From an uncultured Fodinibius sp. (GTDB taxonomy: Bacteria > Bacteroidota > Rhodothermia > Balneolales > Balneolaceae): a stretch of 64,000 bases of DNA. The notes under the pieces are model-generated. The model was not told the DNA's origin, made no database searches, and saw nothing but the letters and a program-made list of their open reading frames with translations. Location: assembly GCA_913056235.1 (NCBI GenBank), contig CAJXMW010000004.1, positions 248,001 to 312,000 of the forward strand, read 5' to 3'. Position 1 is the stretch's first letter; each line of letters begins with the position of its first letter. Below are positions 7,899-17,611 of this stretch, in pieces. The position numbers and the translations under genes are program-made.

Positions 7899-9269
7899 AT
7901 GTTCACGAACGCAAAATGGTTACTCGTTGCAATTCTAATTGGAGTTGTGGGATGGGGATGCTCATCGGGCACCGACCAAAAACAGACCTATATATCGGGC
8001 AATCTTACCGTTGCCGATTCGGTGGATGCTACCCGCGACTTTTCTAATATTGGTTTTACCATTATTAGCCGTGATTCGGCCAATGCGGATGCGGACACGC
8101 TTTTTCATACGCTTACTGATACCTCCGGACGTTTTTCTGGGAAGGTGACGTTTGAACGAAAGCGTCAATATCCGGCGATTATCAGCCGTAATAAACAGAA
8201 TCTGGCCCGCGTGGGTGTTATTCTGGCTGATGGTGATTCGGTGCAGATCACGGGAGAGTTGCCCGACCTGAACAAAACGCTGAGCATCTCATCACGCGAG
8301 CATGATGCCATGACACAGTATCAGCGTATTGGGAAGAGCTTTCAAAGGGTGATGCGATTTGCACGGGCTGGCCGGTTGAGCGGTGATACGCTGCGACAAG
8401 AACTGAATAAGTGGAGTAATCTCTATTGGGAGGTCCACCAAAATAATCCAGGCACTATTGCATCGCAGCTTTCGGCACGAGAGTCGATCCGTATTTTACA
8501 AGGACTGGACAATCAGAAAATGATGCAACGCATCCGGGCGGTGCAAGAGAACGATAGCCTGAGCGACCTGGGCGCTACATATGGGAAAAATTATATTGCA
8601 AAAAATCAGGGCCTGGAATCAGCACTTGCCTATCTGGATACGTTATCGTCAATTACAGAGTCAAAAGATAAGGGCATGCGTATTGGCATGGAACGTATCA
8701 AGTTGTTGTACGACAGCGCTCGGGTGGAGAAAGCTAAAGAAAAACTGGCGACATTTACTAACGAATATCAGAAAGACCAAATGCCGCAGCAGTGGGTAGA
8801 ATCGATGCGGTACGATCTCAACTATCTTTCACCGGGTGACTCCATTCCGAATTTCTCGTTCAAGGATAATGGTAAAACGATAAGTCGAGATTCGCTGCTG
8901 GGAAACCCCTATATTATTGAAATTACGCGACTTTCTAACAGGTTATATCAGGAACAATTTGATCGCACAGTTGTTATTCACAGCATCTACAAGAATTATG
9001 GCTTGCAAGTAGTTACGATCCCGCTTGATGATAGCCAGGTCACCGTGGATGCCTTTTTTGAAGAACGTTTGAAACCATGGCCCGTGGCAAGTGCTGGGGC
9101 ATTTGACGAAGAACAGCTACGTAAAGAATTTAATATACAGTTTATTCCTACTCGCTTTTTGATTGACCGCGAGGGGAATATTGTACGTAAGTACGTCGGC
9201 AACGAGTACGACGACGTTATTCAAGGAATACAAACTATCATCCAAAAAGATAAGGAACCTGCATCATGA
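7899..9269 (+). CDS. Thioredoxin-fold lipoprotein without a CXXC motif
   Basis: 456 residues. The signal peptide ends in a lipobox (VGWGCSSG), so it is probably anchored to a membrane facing the periplasm or outside. Residues of about 25-120 resemble the DUF4369-like beta domain common in Bacteroidota TlpA proteins. The middle is helical. The last 145 residues form a TlpA/AhpC-like fold (GDSIPNFSF... FIPTRFLIDREGNIVRKYVG). Where WCxxC is expected the sequence reads ITRLSNRLY, so it cannot act as a classical disulphide oxidoreductase. It overlaps tpiA by four bases (ATGA), suggesting co-translation. Confidence 0.87.
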   Translation: MFTNAKWLLVAILIGVVGWGCSSGTDQKQTYISGNLTVADSVDATRDFSNIGFTIISRDSANADADTLFHTLTDTSGRFSGKVTFERKRQYPAIISRNKQNLARVGVILADGDSVQITGELPDLNKTLSISSREHDAMTQYQRIGKSFQRVMRFARAGRLSGDTLRQELNKWSNLYWEVHQNNPGTIASQLSARESIRILQGLDNQKMMQRIRAVQENDSLSDLGATYGKNYIAKNQGLESALAYLDTLSSITESKDKGMRIGMERIKLLYDSARVEKAKEKLATFTNEYQKDQMPQQWVESMRYDLNYLSPGDSIPNFSFKDNGKTISRDSLLGNPYIIEITRLSNRLYQEQFDRTVVIHSIYKNYGLQVVTIPLDDSQVTVDAFFEERLKPWPVASAGAFDEEQLRKEFNIQFIPTRFLIDREGNIVRKYVGNEYDDVIQGIQTIIQKDKEPAS

Positions 9270-10036
9270 GACGATTCTTAATCGCCGGAAATTGGAAAAT
9301 GAATTGTGGTCCCAAAGACACATCTACGCTTTTGCAGGGCATAGGTAATAAAATGGAGACAATGCCAGAAGATGTTGATGGACTAGTATGTCCGCCGACA
9401 ATATCGCTCACGACGGCATCTGTTGAGCTACAGGATATCGAGGGTATTGCTCTCGGTGCACAGAACGTCCATTACGAAGATAATGGCTCTTATACAGGAG
9501 AAGTAAGTACCCAAATGCTTAACGAGGTAAACTGTGAGTACGTCATAGTTGGGCACTCTGAGCGCCGGCAGTATTTCGGGGAAACCGACAAGACGGTGGA
9601 AGCCAAAGTTAATAAAGCGCTTCAGGATGATCTTAAACCCGTTGTTTGTGTTGGAGAATCGCTTGAACAGCGCAAAGACAATGAGCATATGCTGCGCGTT
9701 CGCAAACAGGTTGAGGCAGCCCTTGTCAGTGTGGATAAGGACCAGGCTGAGGATGTTGTTATTGCTTATGAGCCGATCTGGGCTATTGGTACCGGCGAAT
9801 CGGCGACTCCTGACCAGGCCCAGGAGATGCACAAGATGATTCGTGATGTGTTGAGCGATTTGTTTTCCGAGGACAAGGCCGATGAAATGCGCATTCTCTA
9901 TGGCGGCAGCATGAAACCGCACAACGCTGAAGAACTGCTGGCTCAGCCCGATGTAGATGGTGGATTGATTGGTGGGGCATCGCTAAAGGCAGATAGCTTT
10001 ACTGAGATCATCGAAATTGCTGACGAGCTTTCCTAA
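9266..10036 (+). CDS. tpiA: Triosephosphate isomerase
   Basis: Interconverts dihydroxyacetone phosphate and glyceraldehyde-3-phosphate in glycolysis. Classic motifs: AGNWKMN (catalytic Lys), IVGHSERR (catalytic His), AYEPIWAIGTG (catalytic Glu in the YEPIWAIGTG loop) and ILYGGSMKP. 256 residues, normal for the family. The ATG overlaps the stop of the upstream lipoprotein gene. Confidence 0.98.
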   Translation: MRRFLIAGNWKMNCGPKDTSTLLQGIGNKMETMPEDVDGLVCPPTISLTTASVELQDIEGIALGAQNVHYEDNGSYTGEVSTQMLNEVNCEYVIVGHSERRQYFGETDKTVEAKVNKALQDDLKPVVCVGESLEQRKDNEHMLRVRKQVEAALVSVDKDQAEDVVIAYEPIWAIGTGESATPDQAQEMHKMIRDVLSDLFSEDKADEMRILYGGSMKPHNAEELLAQPDVDGGLIGGASLKADSFTEIIEIADELS

Positions 10037-10155
10037 CCCTAACGTGTTTAAGTGCCCAAGTGTTGAGTAAACAGGCTTTTAAACTTTAACACTTATAACT
10101 CTGTAGTTGAAGAGACTCTTAAAGTTAAATCATCTTTTAAGTTACTTAAGTATTC

Positions 10156-11436
10156 ATGAACGTATTACTATTAGGAAGCGGTGGACGAGAACATGCCATG
10201 GCGTGGAGCATTGCCAAATCCGACAAGCTGGACAAGCTCTACATAGCGCCGGGTAATCCCGGAACGGCACAGCATGGTACGAATGTGGACCTGTCACTTT
10301 CTGACTTCGATGCCATTCTTGATTTTATCGAGGGTAATGACATTGAGCTGACCGTTGTTGGTCCTGAGCAACCGCTTGTGGACGGTATTACCGATTTTTT
10401 AGAGGAAAAAGGACACAAAGTATTTGGCCCGTCGAGATTAGCGGCTCAGCTCGAGGGTAGTAAGAAATTTGCCAATGAGTTCATGAAAGAAAATCGTATT
10501 CCCACGGCTGAATTTGAGAGCTACTCCCGCGGTGAATTTGACAAGGCGCTGAAAGTAATTAAAAGCAAAGATGAATATCCCGTGGTGCTCAAGGCCGATG
10601 GACTGGCTGGTGGAAAAGGTGTTTTTATTTGTGAGACCGAAGAAGAAGTTGAAAACCGACTGAACGAACTGAAAGAAAGCAAGCAGTTTAAAGAAGCTGC
10701 CCAAAAGTTGGTCGTTGAGGAATTCCTCGAAGGTAAAGAAGCCTCGGTGTTTGTGATCTCTGATGGTAAGACAGCCCGGATTTTGCACTATGCCCAAGAC
10801 CACAAGCGCATTGGCGAAGGCGATACCGGTCTGAATACCGGCGGCATGGGGGCTTACTGTCCGACCCCCGTGATCGGAAATCGTATGCTGCAGCGGGTAG
10901 AAAAAGAGATTATCCTGCCCACCATTTCTGCCATGCTGCTGGATGAAAATCCGTATAAGGGAATTTTATATTGCGGCCTGATGATTACTAAAGAAGGGCC
11001 CAAGGTTGTGGAATTTAATTGCCGACTTGGAGATCCCGAAGCACAGGCCATTCTGCCATCTATTGAGTCAGACTTTCTTGAACTTATGGATGCGGCCGCC
11101 AGCGAAGAACTGGATCAAAAAGAAGTACGGATTGATGACAAGTATCGCTGCTGTGTAGTCTTGGCCTCGGAGGGCTATCCGGTTGAGTACGAGAAGGGTA
11201 AAGAAATTACCGGCTTTGGAGATATTTCTGGGGATGCGTTGGTCTTCCATGCGGGAACAAAATCGCAGGATGGGAAGATTCTTACCGATGGTGGACGCGT
11301 GCTCAGCGTTGTCGGGGCTGGCGATACGCTCGAAGATTCTATCCGTAATACCTACCAAGAAGTGGATAAGATTTCTTTTGCCAACAAATACTACCGCTCT
11401 GATATTGGAGCGAAAGGACTGAAACACGTAAGTTGA
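10156..11436 (+). CDS. purD: Phosphoribosylamine-glycine ligase (GAR synthetase)
   Basis: Second step of de novo purine synthesis: phosphoribosylamine + glycine + ATP to GAR. ATP-grasp enzyme of 426 residues with MNVLLLGSGGREHAMAW at the N-terminus, VVGPEQPLVDG, KADGLAGGKGV, the metal-binding EFNCRLGDPEAQ, and GGRVLSVVGAG in the C-terminal domain. No other pur genes nearby. The 119-bp gap from tpiA suggests its own promoter. Confidence 0.97.
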   Translation: MNVLLLGSGGREHAMAWSIAKSDKLDKLYIAPGNPGTAQHGTNVDLSLSDFDAILDFIEGNDIELTVVGPEQPLVDGITDFLEEKGHKVFGPSRLAAQLEGSKKFANEFMKENRIPTAEFESYSRGEFDKALKVIKSKDEYPVVLKADGLAGGKGVFICETEEEVENRLNELKESKQFKEAAQKLVVEEFLEGKEASVFVISDGKTARILHYAQDHKRIGEGDTGLNTGGMGAYCPTPVIGNRMLQRVEKEIILPTISAMLLDENPYKGILYCGLMITKEGPKVVEFNCRLGDPEAQAILPSIESDFLELMDAAASEELDQKEVRIDDKYRCCVVLASEGYPVEYEKGKEITGFGDISGDALVFHAGTKSQDGKILTDGGRVLSVVGAGDTLEDSIRNTYQEVDKISFANKYYRSDIGAKGLKHVS

Positions 11437-11566
11437 TATTAAAATAAGTGTAGTCAACTCGCTTATGTTGTTTTTTATATTGCATGGAGGGTAGGTTCAT
11501 AATTCCGTGCAGTTAAGCTACACCTTTAAAATCGGCATGTTAGCTACTCATGTTTCACTAGCTAAT

Positions 11567-13060
11567 TTATTCTTTGCCATTAAATAGCTTGGGAAGCTCA
11601 TCCCGTACAATCTTGCCGGTTCGCGTTCTGGGAAGGGAATCGGTCTGAATAATTTGTTTAGGGATTTTAAAAGCGGTAATCCGTTTTCTAAGCTCCTTCT
11701 GGATTTTGTCGGAATCGATCGATTGTTTGGTTTTGGCCACAACCACGGCCACTACTTTCTCTCCCCACTCTTTATCCGGCAGACCAATAACGGCCGCTTC
11801 TGAAATGGGATCGATTTTTTCGAGTTCTGATTCCACTTCAAAGGGCGACACGTTTTCACCGCCTGTAACAATGAGATCCGAACGGCGCGATTCAATAAAA
11901 AGCTGATTATTAGCATTTAGGTAACCAAAGTCCCCCGTTCTGAACCAGTCTTCATCATCAAAGAAATTGGCATTATCGCGATTTAGATAGCCGTCAAACA
12001 CCTGGGGACCTTTGAGCCAAATTTCACCGGGATTATTGACGCTTTGTACCTCGTTATCTTCATTACGGATTTGAATCTGGTTTGGCTCAAAGACAAAGCC
12101 TACACTTTTAGAGGGAATATATGTGCCGCTGGGTTTAAGGAGCGGATTAGCAGTGATCTGAGCACAGGTCTCGGTCATCCCGTAGCTCGAAACGAGCGGA
12201 ATACCCTGGTTTCGGCACTTTTTGATCAGACCAGGATCAATAGGTCCACCACCGAGCAAAATAGCTTTGAAATTGTTGTGCACATGAAAGCCGGGTTTTT
12301 CGAGCAGTCGTTTCAACATGGTGGGGACCAGTGATGCCGCCTGAAATAGCTCATTTTCCTTCAGAAAAGTGGTAATCATTTTAGGATGAAAGCTTTTCAT
12401 CCTGAAAATTGCTGAGCCATAAAGTAACGAGCGCAGAATAATGGATACCGCCCCAATATGATTCAACGGTAGACAGAGCAGCCAAAAGTGGTTGGCTCGT
12501 GGCTTGAAGTTCTCAGCCGAGGCTTGGGCTGCATAATGTATCTGCCTGCGCTTGAGGGGCACAATTTTGGGATCGCCCGAAGTACCGGAGGTAAAGAAAT
12601 AGCCAAAAACACTGTCCGATTCAGTGGAGGGTTCAAAATTTTTGGATCGGTAGCCGAGCTCAACATCAATATTGAGAGCACGTGAGATATCCAGCTGGCG
12701 AATATCAATCTGATCGTGATAGTCAATCTTTGATTGTAACTCTTGATCCGAAAAAATGATGCCCGGATCAATGGCCTTGATCTGCGTGTTTAGTTCTTGC
12801 GAAGGAGCTTTGGAATCAAAGATCACAAACGGAATTCCGAGTTGCCAACAGGCCGCAATAGAAAAAATAAGAGTGTCGGTAGAAGGGGCAAGAAACCCCA
12901 CCGGCTTGTCGAAGTTATGATCAAAATCATACAAAAACTGCAGAAAAAAGCGCTGAAACTGCTTCAGATCCTTATAAGAGTGCAACCCAAAACTTGATCC
13001 CAAAAAGAGATCATCCAAATTGGGAGTCTCAAATGCAGGTATATTGTCAGTTTCAATCAC
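11567..13060 (-). CDS. menE: o-Succinylbenzoate-CoA ligase
   Basis: Adenylate-forming enzyme that activates o-succinylbenzoate with CoA in menaquinone synthesis. Motifs are the ATP loop FTSGTSGDPKIVP, SSYGMTETCAQI, the WFRTGDFGY hinge segment and the C-terminal catalytic Lys in LPRTRTGKIVRDE. 497 residues. It is the last gene of the menA-menC-menE unit, 6 bp after menC. Context supports MenE rather than another acyl-CoA ligase. Confidence 0.93.
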   Translation of the reverse strand: MIETDNIPAFETPNLDDLFLGSSFGLHSYKDLKQFQRFFLQFLYDFDHNFDKPVGFLAPSTDTLIFSIAACWQLGIPFVIFDSKAPSQELNTQIKAIDPGIIFSDQELQSKIDYHDQIDIRQLDISRALNIDVELGYRSKNFEPSTESDSVFGYFFTSGTSGDPKIVPLKRRQIHYAAQASAENFKPRANHFWLLCLPLNHIGAVSIILRSLLYGSAIFRMKSFHPKMITTFLKENELFQAASLVPTMLKRLLEKPGFHVHNNFKAILLGGGPIDPGLIKKCRNQGIPLVSSYGMTETCAQITANPLLKPSGTYIPSKSVGFVFEPNQIQIRNEDNEVQSVNNPGEIWLKGPQVFDGYLNRDNANFFDDEDWFRTGDFGYLNANNQLFIESRRSDLIVTGGENVSPFEVESELEKIDPISEAAVIGLPDKEWGEKVVAVVVAKTKQSIDSDKIQKELRKRITAFKIPKQIIQTDSLPRTRTGKIVRDELPKLFNGKE

Positions 13061-13066
13061 TGTTGT

Positions 13067-14146
13067 CTAGAATAACCTTGTGGAAAGATGTTGTAGTTGG
13101 TTTAGATCGATCTGTAATCGATATTTTAGGGGACGAACATTGTATGTGCCACCCGAAATATAAGCCTTGTCAGAATAAACATCTTTGGTAAAAAGCCGAC
13201 CTGTGGTGAGTCCATGAGCAGTTGAGGAGTTTTCTGATCCCGAGGCCAACAGGGCCGTCATCTGTCGACCAATACCACTTTCAAGGCTGGTCGTGTACAC
13301 CACTTTGTTATTATGAGTGTTAGCAAGTGCTTTTGTTTCAAGATTTTTTGTAAAACTTCCTAACAGCATTGGTTTTAGAATAGCAAATGAGCTGTACGGC
13401 AGTAAATTGGGCCAGTACGAGACTTGCCGAATAGACTCATCCAGTGCTAGAGGAAGGGTGGTTTGGGTGGCTAACTTCTCAAATTTTTCGGGAGACGGCT
13501 CGCCCAGCGGTTCCTCGCAATATTCAATGTCGAGTTCTTCCAGTAGCTTACAGTGGGAAATGGCTTCATCAATTGTCCAAGCCTGATTGGCATCCAACCG
13601 AATCGTTAAATCGGGATAGCGGGATCTTAGCTGCTGTAATTGTTGTAGCTCCCTTCTAAAATTGAGACCTATCTTAAATTTGATGGTTGCAAAACCTTCT
13701 AATCGGAATTGGTTTATTTGTTGGAACAGATCATCGGCAAGCAGGTTGCCAAGCGCATTTATGGGTACTCCATCCTGGTATTTGGAAAAGAATTGTTCCT
13801 GCAAAGTTGAACCGTTGTGATAGGCTGTAAGCTGAAGGCCAAGGGTATCCAGCCCAAACTGCAGGGCGGGAGGTATTTCTTCTGTTTGGTAGATTTTAGT
13901 TAATGCATCGATGGGATGGTTCGAAGTCAGCACCTCATTGAACTGTTCTTTATATTCTGTAAGTGAGGTTTCAATATCTGCAAGTGATTCATCCGAAAAG
14001 CCGGGCAGGGGAGCGGCTTCTCCATAAAAAGACTCCCCATCGGTTATAAATTCTAAGATAAGTCCTTCCCGTTCGTCAAAAGTGCCTTTGGTGGTCTCCA
14101 ACGGATTATTGAAGGGCAGGTGGTATTTATAACAGTTCAGGCTCAT
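13067..14146 (-). CDS. menC: o-Succinylbenzoate synthase
   Basis: Enolase-superfamily enzyme that dehydrates SHCHC to o-succinylbenzoate. Seen are KFKIGLNF (general-base Lys region), the metal ligands IRLDANQAWT, CEEPL and LALDESI, and a late AILKPMLLG Lys. 359 residues. Its ATG overlaps the menA stop (ATGA), so translation is probably coupled. Confidence 0.95.
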   Translation of the reverse strand: MSLNCYKYHLPFNNPLETTKGTFDEREGLILEFITDGESFYGEAAPLPGFSDESLADIETSLTEYKEQFNEVLTSNHPIDALTKIYQTEEIPPALQFGLDTLGLQLTAYHNGSTLQEQFFSKYQDGVPINALGNLLADDLFQQINQFRLEGFATIKFKIGLNFRRELQQLQQLRSRYPDLTIRLDANQAWTIDEAISHCKLLEELDIEYCEEPLGEPSPEKFEKLATQTTLPLALDESIRQVSYWPNLLPYSSFAILKPMLLGSFTKNLETKALANTHNNKVVYTTSLESGIGRQMTALLASGSENSSTAHGLTTGRLFTKDVYSDKAYISGGTYNVRPLKYRLQIDLNQLQHLSTRLF

Positions 14147-15039
14147 AAAAGATCAGCGACGATGCCAAGGCTAAAGAGTATTCCATAAGCGGTCATAAAT
14201 TGAGCAGTTTGTTCAAGGGTGTTGTTTAAACTGCGTTTATCTTCCACAACCCAAATTTTTCGCAATAACAGTACTGCCCAGGGCAGGGAAAGAAATGGTA
14301 AAAAAACTATCCAACTATATTGCAGCCGATAGTAGAAATGGGGCGGAATGGCCAGTGCCAGCAAAAGCATCAGCAGGTATTCCCAGCGAAGCACGTGTTC
14401 TCCGAACAGAACGCCCAAGGTATTTTTACCAACGACACGGTCTTGCTCGACATCACGAAGGTTGTTGACGACCAGAATATTTGTTGACAGAGCACCTATG
14501 GCTAGTGACGCCCAAAATGAGGCCGTACTCCACTCCAGCGCATTAACGTAATAAGTACCCATGACGGCTACAATCCCGAAAAAAATAAATACAAAAATAT
14601 CTCCGAGGCCATTATATCCCAGGGGAAAGGGACCGCCGGTATAGAGTACACCAAACAGCAGGGAAGCAAGGCCGATCCACAAGATAACCAAACCGGCATG
14701 CCAGACAAGATAGAGACCGAACAGAAACGCAAGTCCCATGGTAAAGATGGTGGCATTGCGCATGGCTATTGCTGATATCTGTCCCGTTGCCGTGGCTCGT
14801 TCAAAGCCGATGCGGTCATCAGTGTCAGCCCCTTTTTTAAAATCAAAATAGTCGTTGGCAAAATTGGTACCGATCTGTATGAGGAAAGCGCAAAGCAGAG
14901 CCACTAGGCTGGGTAGCCAATCGAATTGTTGGTTGCGAAAAGCAATAGCCGCACCTACACAAACCGGAACAAATGCGGCGGGGAGTGTTTGAGGACGCGC
15001 GGCCTGTAGCCAAATGCGCAGTTTAGAAGATCTTGACAT
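14143..15039 (-). CDS. menA: 1,4-dihydroxy-2-naphthoate polyprenyltransferase
   Basis: UbiA-family integral membrane enzyme that attaches the polyprenyl chain in menaquinone synthesis. It has about eight hydrophobic helices, the first Asp-rich motif NFANDYFDFKKGADTDDR and the second NNLRDVEQDR. I place the start at 15039 (MSRSSKLRIW), which gives the usual short N-terminus before ARPQTLPAA; the frame extends upstream to an ATG at 15081. First gene of menA-menC-menE. The remaining men genes are not in the window. Confidence 0.94.
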   Translation of the reverse strand: MSRSSKLRIWLQAARPQTLPAAFVPVCVGAAIAFRNQQFDWLPSLVALLCAFLIQIGTNFANDYFDFKKGADTDDRIGFERATATGQISAIAMRNATIFTMGLAFLFGLYLVWHAGLVILWIGLASLLFGVLYTGGPFPLGYNGLGDIFVFIFFGIVAVMGTYYVNALEWSTASFWASLAIGALSTNILVVNNLRDVEQDRVVGKNTLGVLFGEHVLRWEYLLMLLLALAIPPHFYYRLQYSWIVFLPFLSLPWAVLLLRKIWVVEDKRSLNNTLEQTAQFMTAYGILFSLGIVADLL

Positions 15040-15320
15040 CGGAACTATGTGGACAATTATGTGGAAAAAGTTTAGCCCCAATTATAGCATTTATCGAATG
15101 CTTAAAAAAACAAACCAGAATCAAATATTTGCCGAACTATATTAGTCTAATGTTGGTAAAATGAAATATTTTATTAAAAAATTTAGAAATATTTAATTTT
15201 ATACCTTCATAAGTAATATGTTAATAAAAAAAATATTAAATAATTTGTGTTAATGCTTTTCTTCTAACTATTTTAAAAGCACTTTAAAATTAACAATCAA
15301 ACTAGTACTCATTTACTCCA
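15040..15320. other. AT-rich divergent spacer between menA and glutamine synthetase
   Basis: Very AT-rich with long A/T runs at about 15150-15240, as expected for two divergent promoters. I see no clear operator, riboswitch or short gene. Confidence 0.5.
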
Positions 15321-17504
15321 ATGACTAAAGGAATCAGACGTTACGACACTTTGGCTGCTGCACGAAACTGGGCTCCTGATCATAATGGTGAGCCTGCCAA
15401 ATCGATGAACATCACAGAAATATTTGGGCAAAACACGCTTCAGCAGGAAGATCTCAAAGAGCGGCTACCTAAGGCAATCTGGAAAGATCTGCAAAAAACG
15501 ATTCAAGAAGGCGAACAGCTTAATCCCGAGGTTGCTGATGCGGTTGCTGTAACAATGAAAGATTGGGCTACCGAAAAGGGAGCGACCCACTTTACGCATT
15601 GGTTCCAACCGTTGACCGGACTTACTGCAGAAAAACACGACAGTTTTATAACCCCTAATCAAGGTGGCGGTGCTATTGCAGAGTTTTCCGGAACAGATCT
15701 TATTCAGGGAGAGCCGGATGCTTCAAGTTTTCCGAATGGCGGCTTGCGACAGACCTTTGAAGCCCGGGGATACACAGCATGGGACCCCACATCGCCGGCC
15801 TTTATCATGGAAAATCAGAACGGATCTTATCTCTGTATTCCTACAGCTTTTGCATCGTGGACGGGTGAGGCGCTGGATCACAAAACGCCACTGCTGCGAT
15901 CTAACGAGGCGTTGGATAAACAAGCGAAACGCGCACTCAACTTATTTGATGTCGATACCAAGCGGGTAACCTCAACCGTGGGATGTGAGCAGGAGTATTT
16001 CCTGATCGATCAGGAATTTTACTATCGTCGCCCTGATCTGATGACGGCAGGTCGCACATTAGTGGGTGCTAAACCGCCACGCGGCCAAGAGATGGATGAT
16101 CATTACTTTGGTTCTATCCAGGAACGCGTGCTTTCGTTTATGTTAGAGGCCGAGAAAGAGCTTTACAAGTTGGGTATTCCGGTTAAAACGCGTCACAATG
16201 AGGTGGCACCGGGACAATTTGAAATTGCACCCATCTTTGAGAACTGTAATATAGCGGCCGACCATCAACAGCTTATGATGATTACGCTGAAGCGAGTGGC
16301 GCGCAACTATGGGATGGAGTGTCTGCTCCATGAAAAACCTTTTGACGGACTCAATGGTAGTGGTAAGCACTTGAACTGGTCGTTGAGCACAAGTGAGGGT
16401 ATGAACCTGCTTGAGCCGGGTGATAATCCCCATGACAACATGCAGTTTCTGTTTTTCTTTACGGCTATTCTAAAAGCGGTGTATGAATACCAGGATCTGC
16501 TGCGTATCAGTATTGCTCATGCCGGCAACGATCACCGACTTGGTGCCAACGAAGCCCCGCCGGCAATTATCTCGGCCTACATTGGCGATCAGCTGGCTGA
16601 TGTAATTAACCAACTGATGGATGGTGCGGCCAAGGAATCCAAACAGGGCGGCTTGCTGGGACTTGGAAGTCCGGTCTTGCCATCACTGCCAAAACATGCC
16701 GGCGACCGAAACCGTACGTCGCCATTTGCTTTCACGGGCAACAAGTTTGAGTTCCGTGCAGTGGGATCAAGCCAATCAATCTCCTTCCCGATTGTGGTGC
16801 TTAATACCATCGTAGCAGAGGCTATTGATGATCTTTGCACTGATCTGGAAGAGAAAGTTGATGACGGCAAGTCTTTTGAGGATGCCCTTGGAACAGTGCT
16901 CAGTACTTCTCTGAAAGAGACCAATGATATCATCTTTAATGGCGATGGATACTCCAAGGAATGGGAAGAGGAAGCAGATAAACGTGGATTGCTCAACCTT
17001 CCCACCACGATGGATGCGTTGCCTCATCTTACGGATCAAAAGAACATTGACTTGTTTGAGAAGCACAATGTTTTGAATGAGCGAGAGATCCATTCACGAC
17101 AGGAAATCTGGGCTGAACAGTATCTTACAACCCGGAATATTGAGGCCGACACGACTGAAGCCATAGCCAAAACAATGATTTATCCTGCGGCTGTACGTTA
17201 TATGAATGAACTGGCTGAAAATGTGGAGCGCATTGATCGCCTGGGGCTTAATAACAAAGGCTCACAGGATATGCTCCATAAAGTTAACGACGGGTTGAAT
17301 GATCTCAACGATGCTCTGGAAGAGCTGCGCGAAGTGGTCTTGGCCGGTAATGGTGATTCGGTTATCGAAAGTGCCACTTATGTAAAAGATGAAGTGATTC
17401 CGGTAATGAATAAGATCCGGGATTCTGTTGACTTCCTCGAACGGTATGTCGCTGATGATTACTGGCCGCTGCCAATTTATCGCGAAATGCTGTTTGTGAA
17501 GTAA
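15321..17504 (+). CDS. glnN: Glutamine synthetase, type III
   Basis: Makes glutamine from glutamate, ammonia and ATP. At 727 residues it is the long GSIII form typical of Bacteroidota and cyanobacteria. Motifs: [13 protein letters not shown], the Glu-rich [38 protein letters not shown] and [10 protein letters not shown]. No GSI-type adenylylation region is expected in this class. It stands alone with its own terminator. Confidence 0.97.
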   Translation: MTKGIRRYDTLAAARNWAPDHNGEPAKSMNITEIFGQNTLQQEDLKERLPKAIWKDLQKTIQEGEQLNPEVADAVAVTMKDWATEKGATHFTHWFQPLTGLTAEKHDSFITPNQGGGAIAEFSGTDLIQGEPDASSFPNGGLRQTFEARGYTAWDPTSPAFIMENQNGSYLCIPTAFASWTGEALDHKTPLLRSNEALDKQAKRALNLFDVDTKRVTSTVGCEQEYFLIDQEFYYRRPDLMTAGRTLVGAKPPRGQEMDDHYFGSIQERVLSFMLEAEKELYKLGIPVKTRHNEVAPGQFEIAPIFENCNIAADHQQLMMITLKRVARNYGMECLLHEKPFDGLNGSGKHLNWSLSTSEGMNLLEPGDNPHDNMQFLFFFTAILKAVYEYQDLLRISIAHAGNDHRLGANEAPPAIISAYIGDQLADVINQLMDGAAKESKQGGLLGLGSPVLPSLPKHAGDRNRTSPFAFTGNKFEFRAVGSSQSISFPIVVLNTIVAEAIDDLCTDLEEKVDDGKSFEDALGTVLSTSLKETNDIIFNGDGYSKEWEEEADKRGLLNLPTTMDALPHLTDQKNIDLFEKHNVLNEREIHSRQEIWAEQYLTTRNIEADTTEAIAKTMIYPAAVRYMNELAENVERIDRLGLNNKGSQDMLHKVNDGLNDLNDALEELREVVLAGNGDSVIESATYVKDEVIPVMNKIRDSVDFLERYVADDYWPLPIYREMLFVK

Positions 17505-17527
17505 ACATCTGGAACTATTCAATTCAG

Positions 17528-17562
17528 GCCCTCGGGAGTTCCAAACTCCCGAGGGCTTTTTT
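17528..17562 (+). terminator. Rho-independent terminator after glutamine synthetase
   Basis: Perfect 13-bp stem (GCCCTCGGGAGTT with its complement), CCA loop, then six Ts; 24 bp after the stop codon. Confidence 0.95.
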
Positions 17563-17611
17563 ATTTGCGGGCGGGAACCCATGACGTGCTTTATCATGTT
17601 GGTAGCACATT

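Noticed and set aside
10082-10126. Inverted repeat AACTTTAA/TTAAAGTT between tpiA and purD
   Set aside because: AT-only arms 29 bases apart without a T-run; too weak for a terminator or operator.
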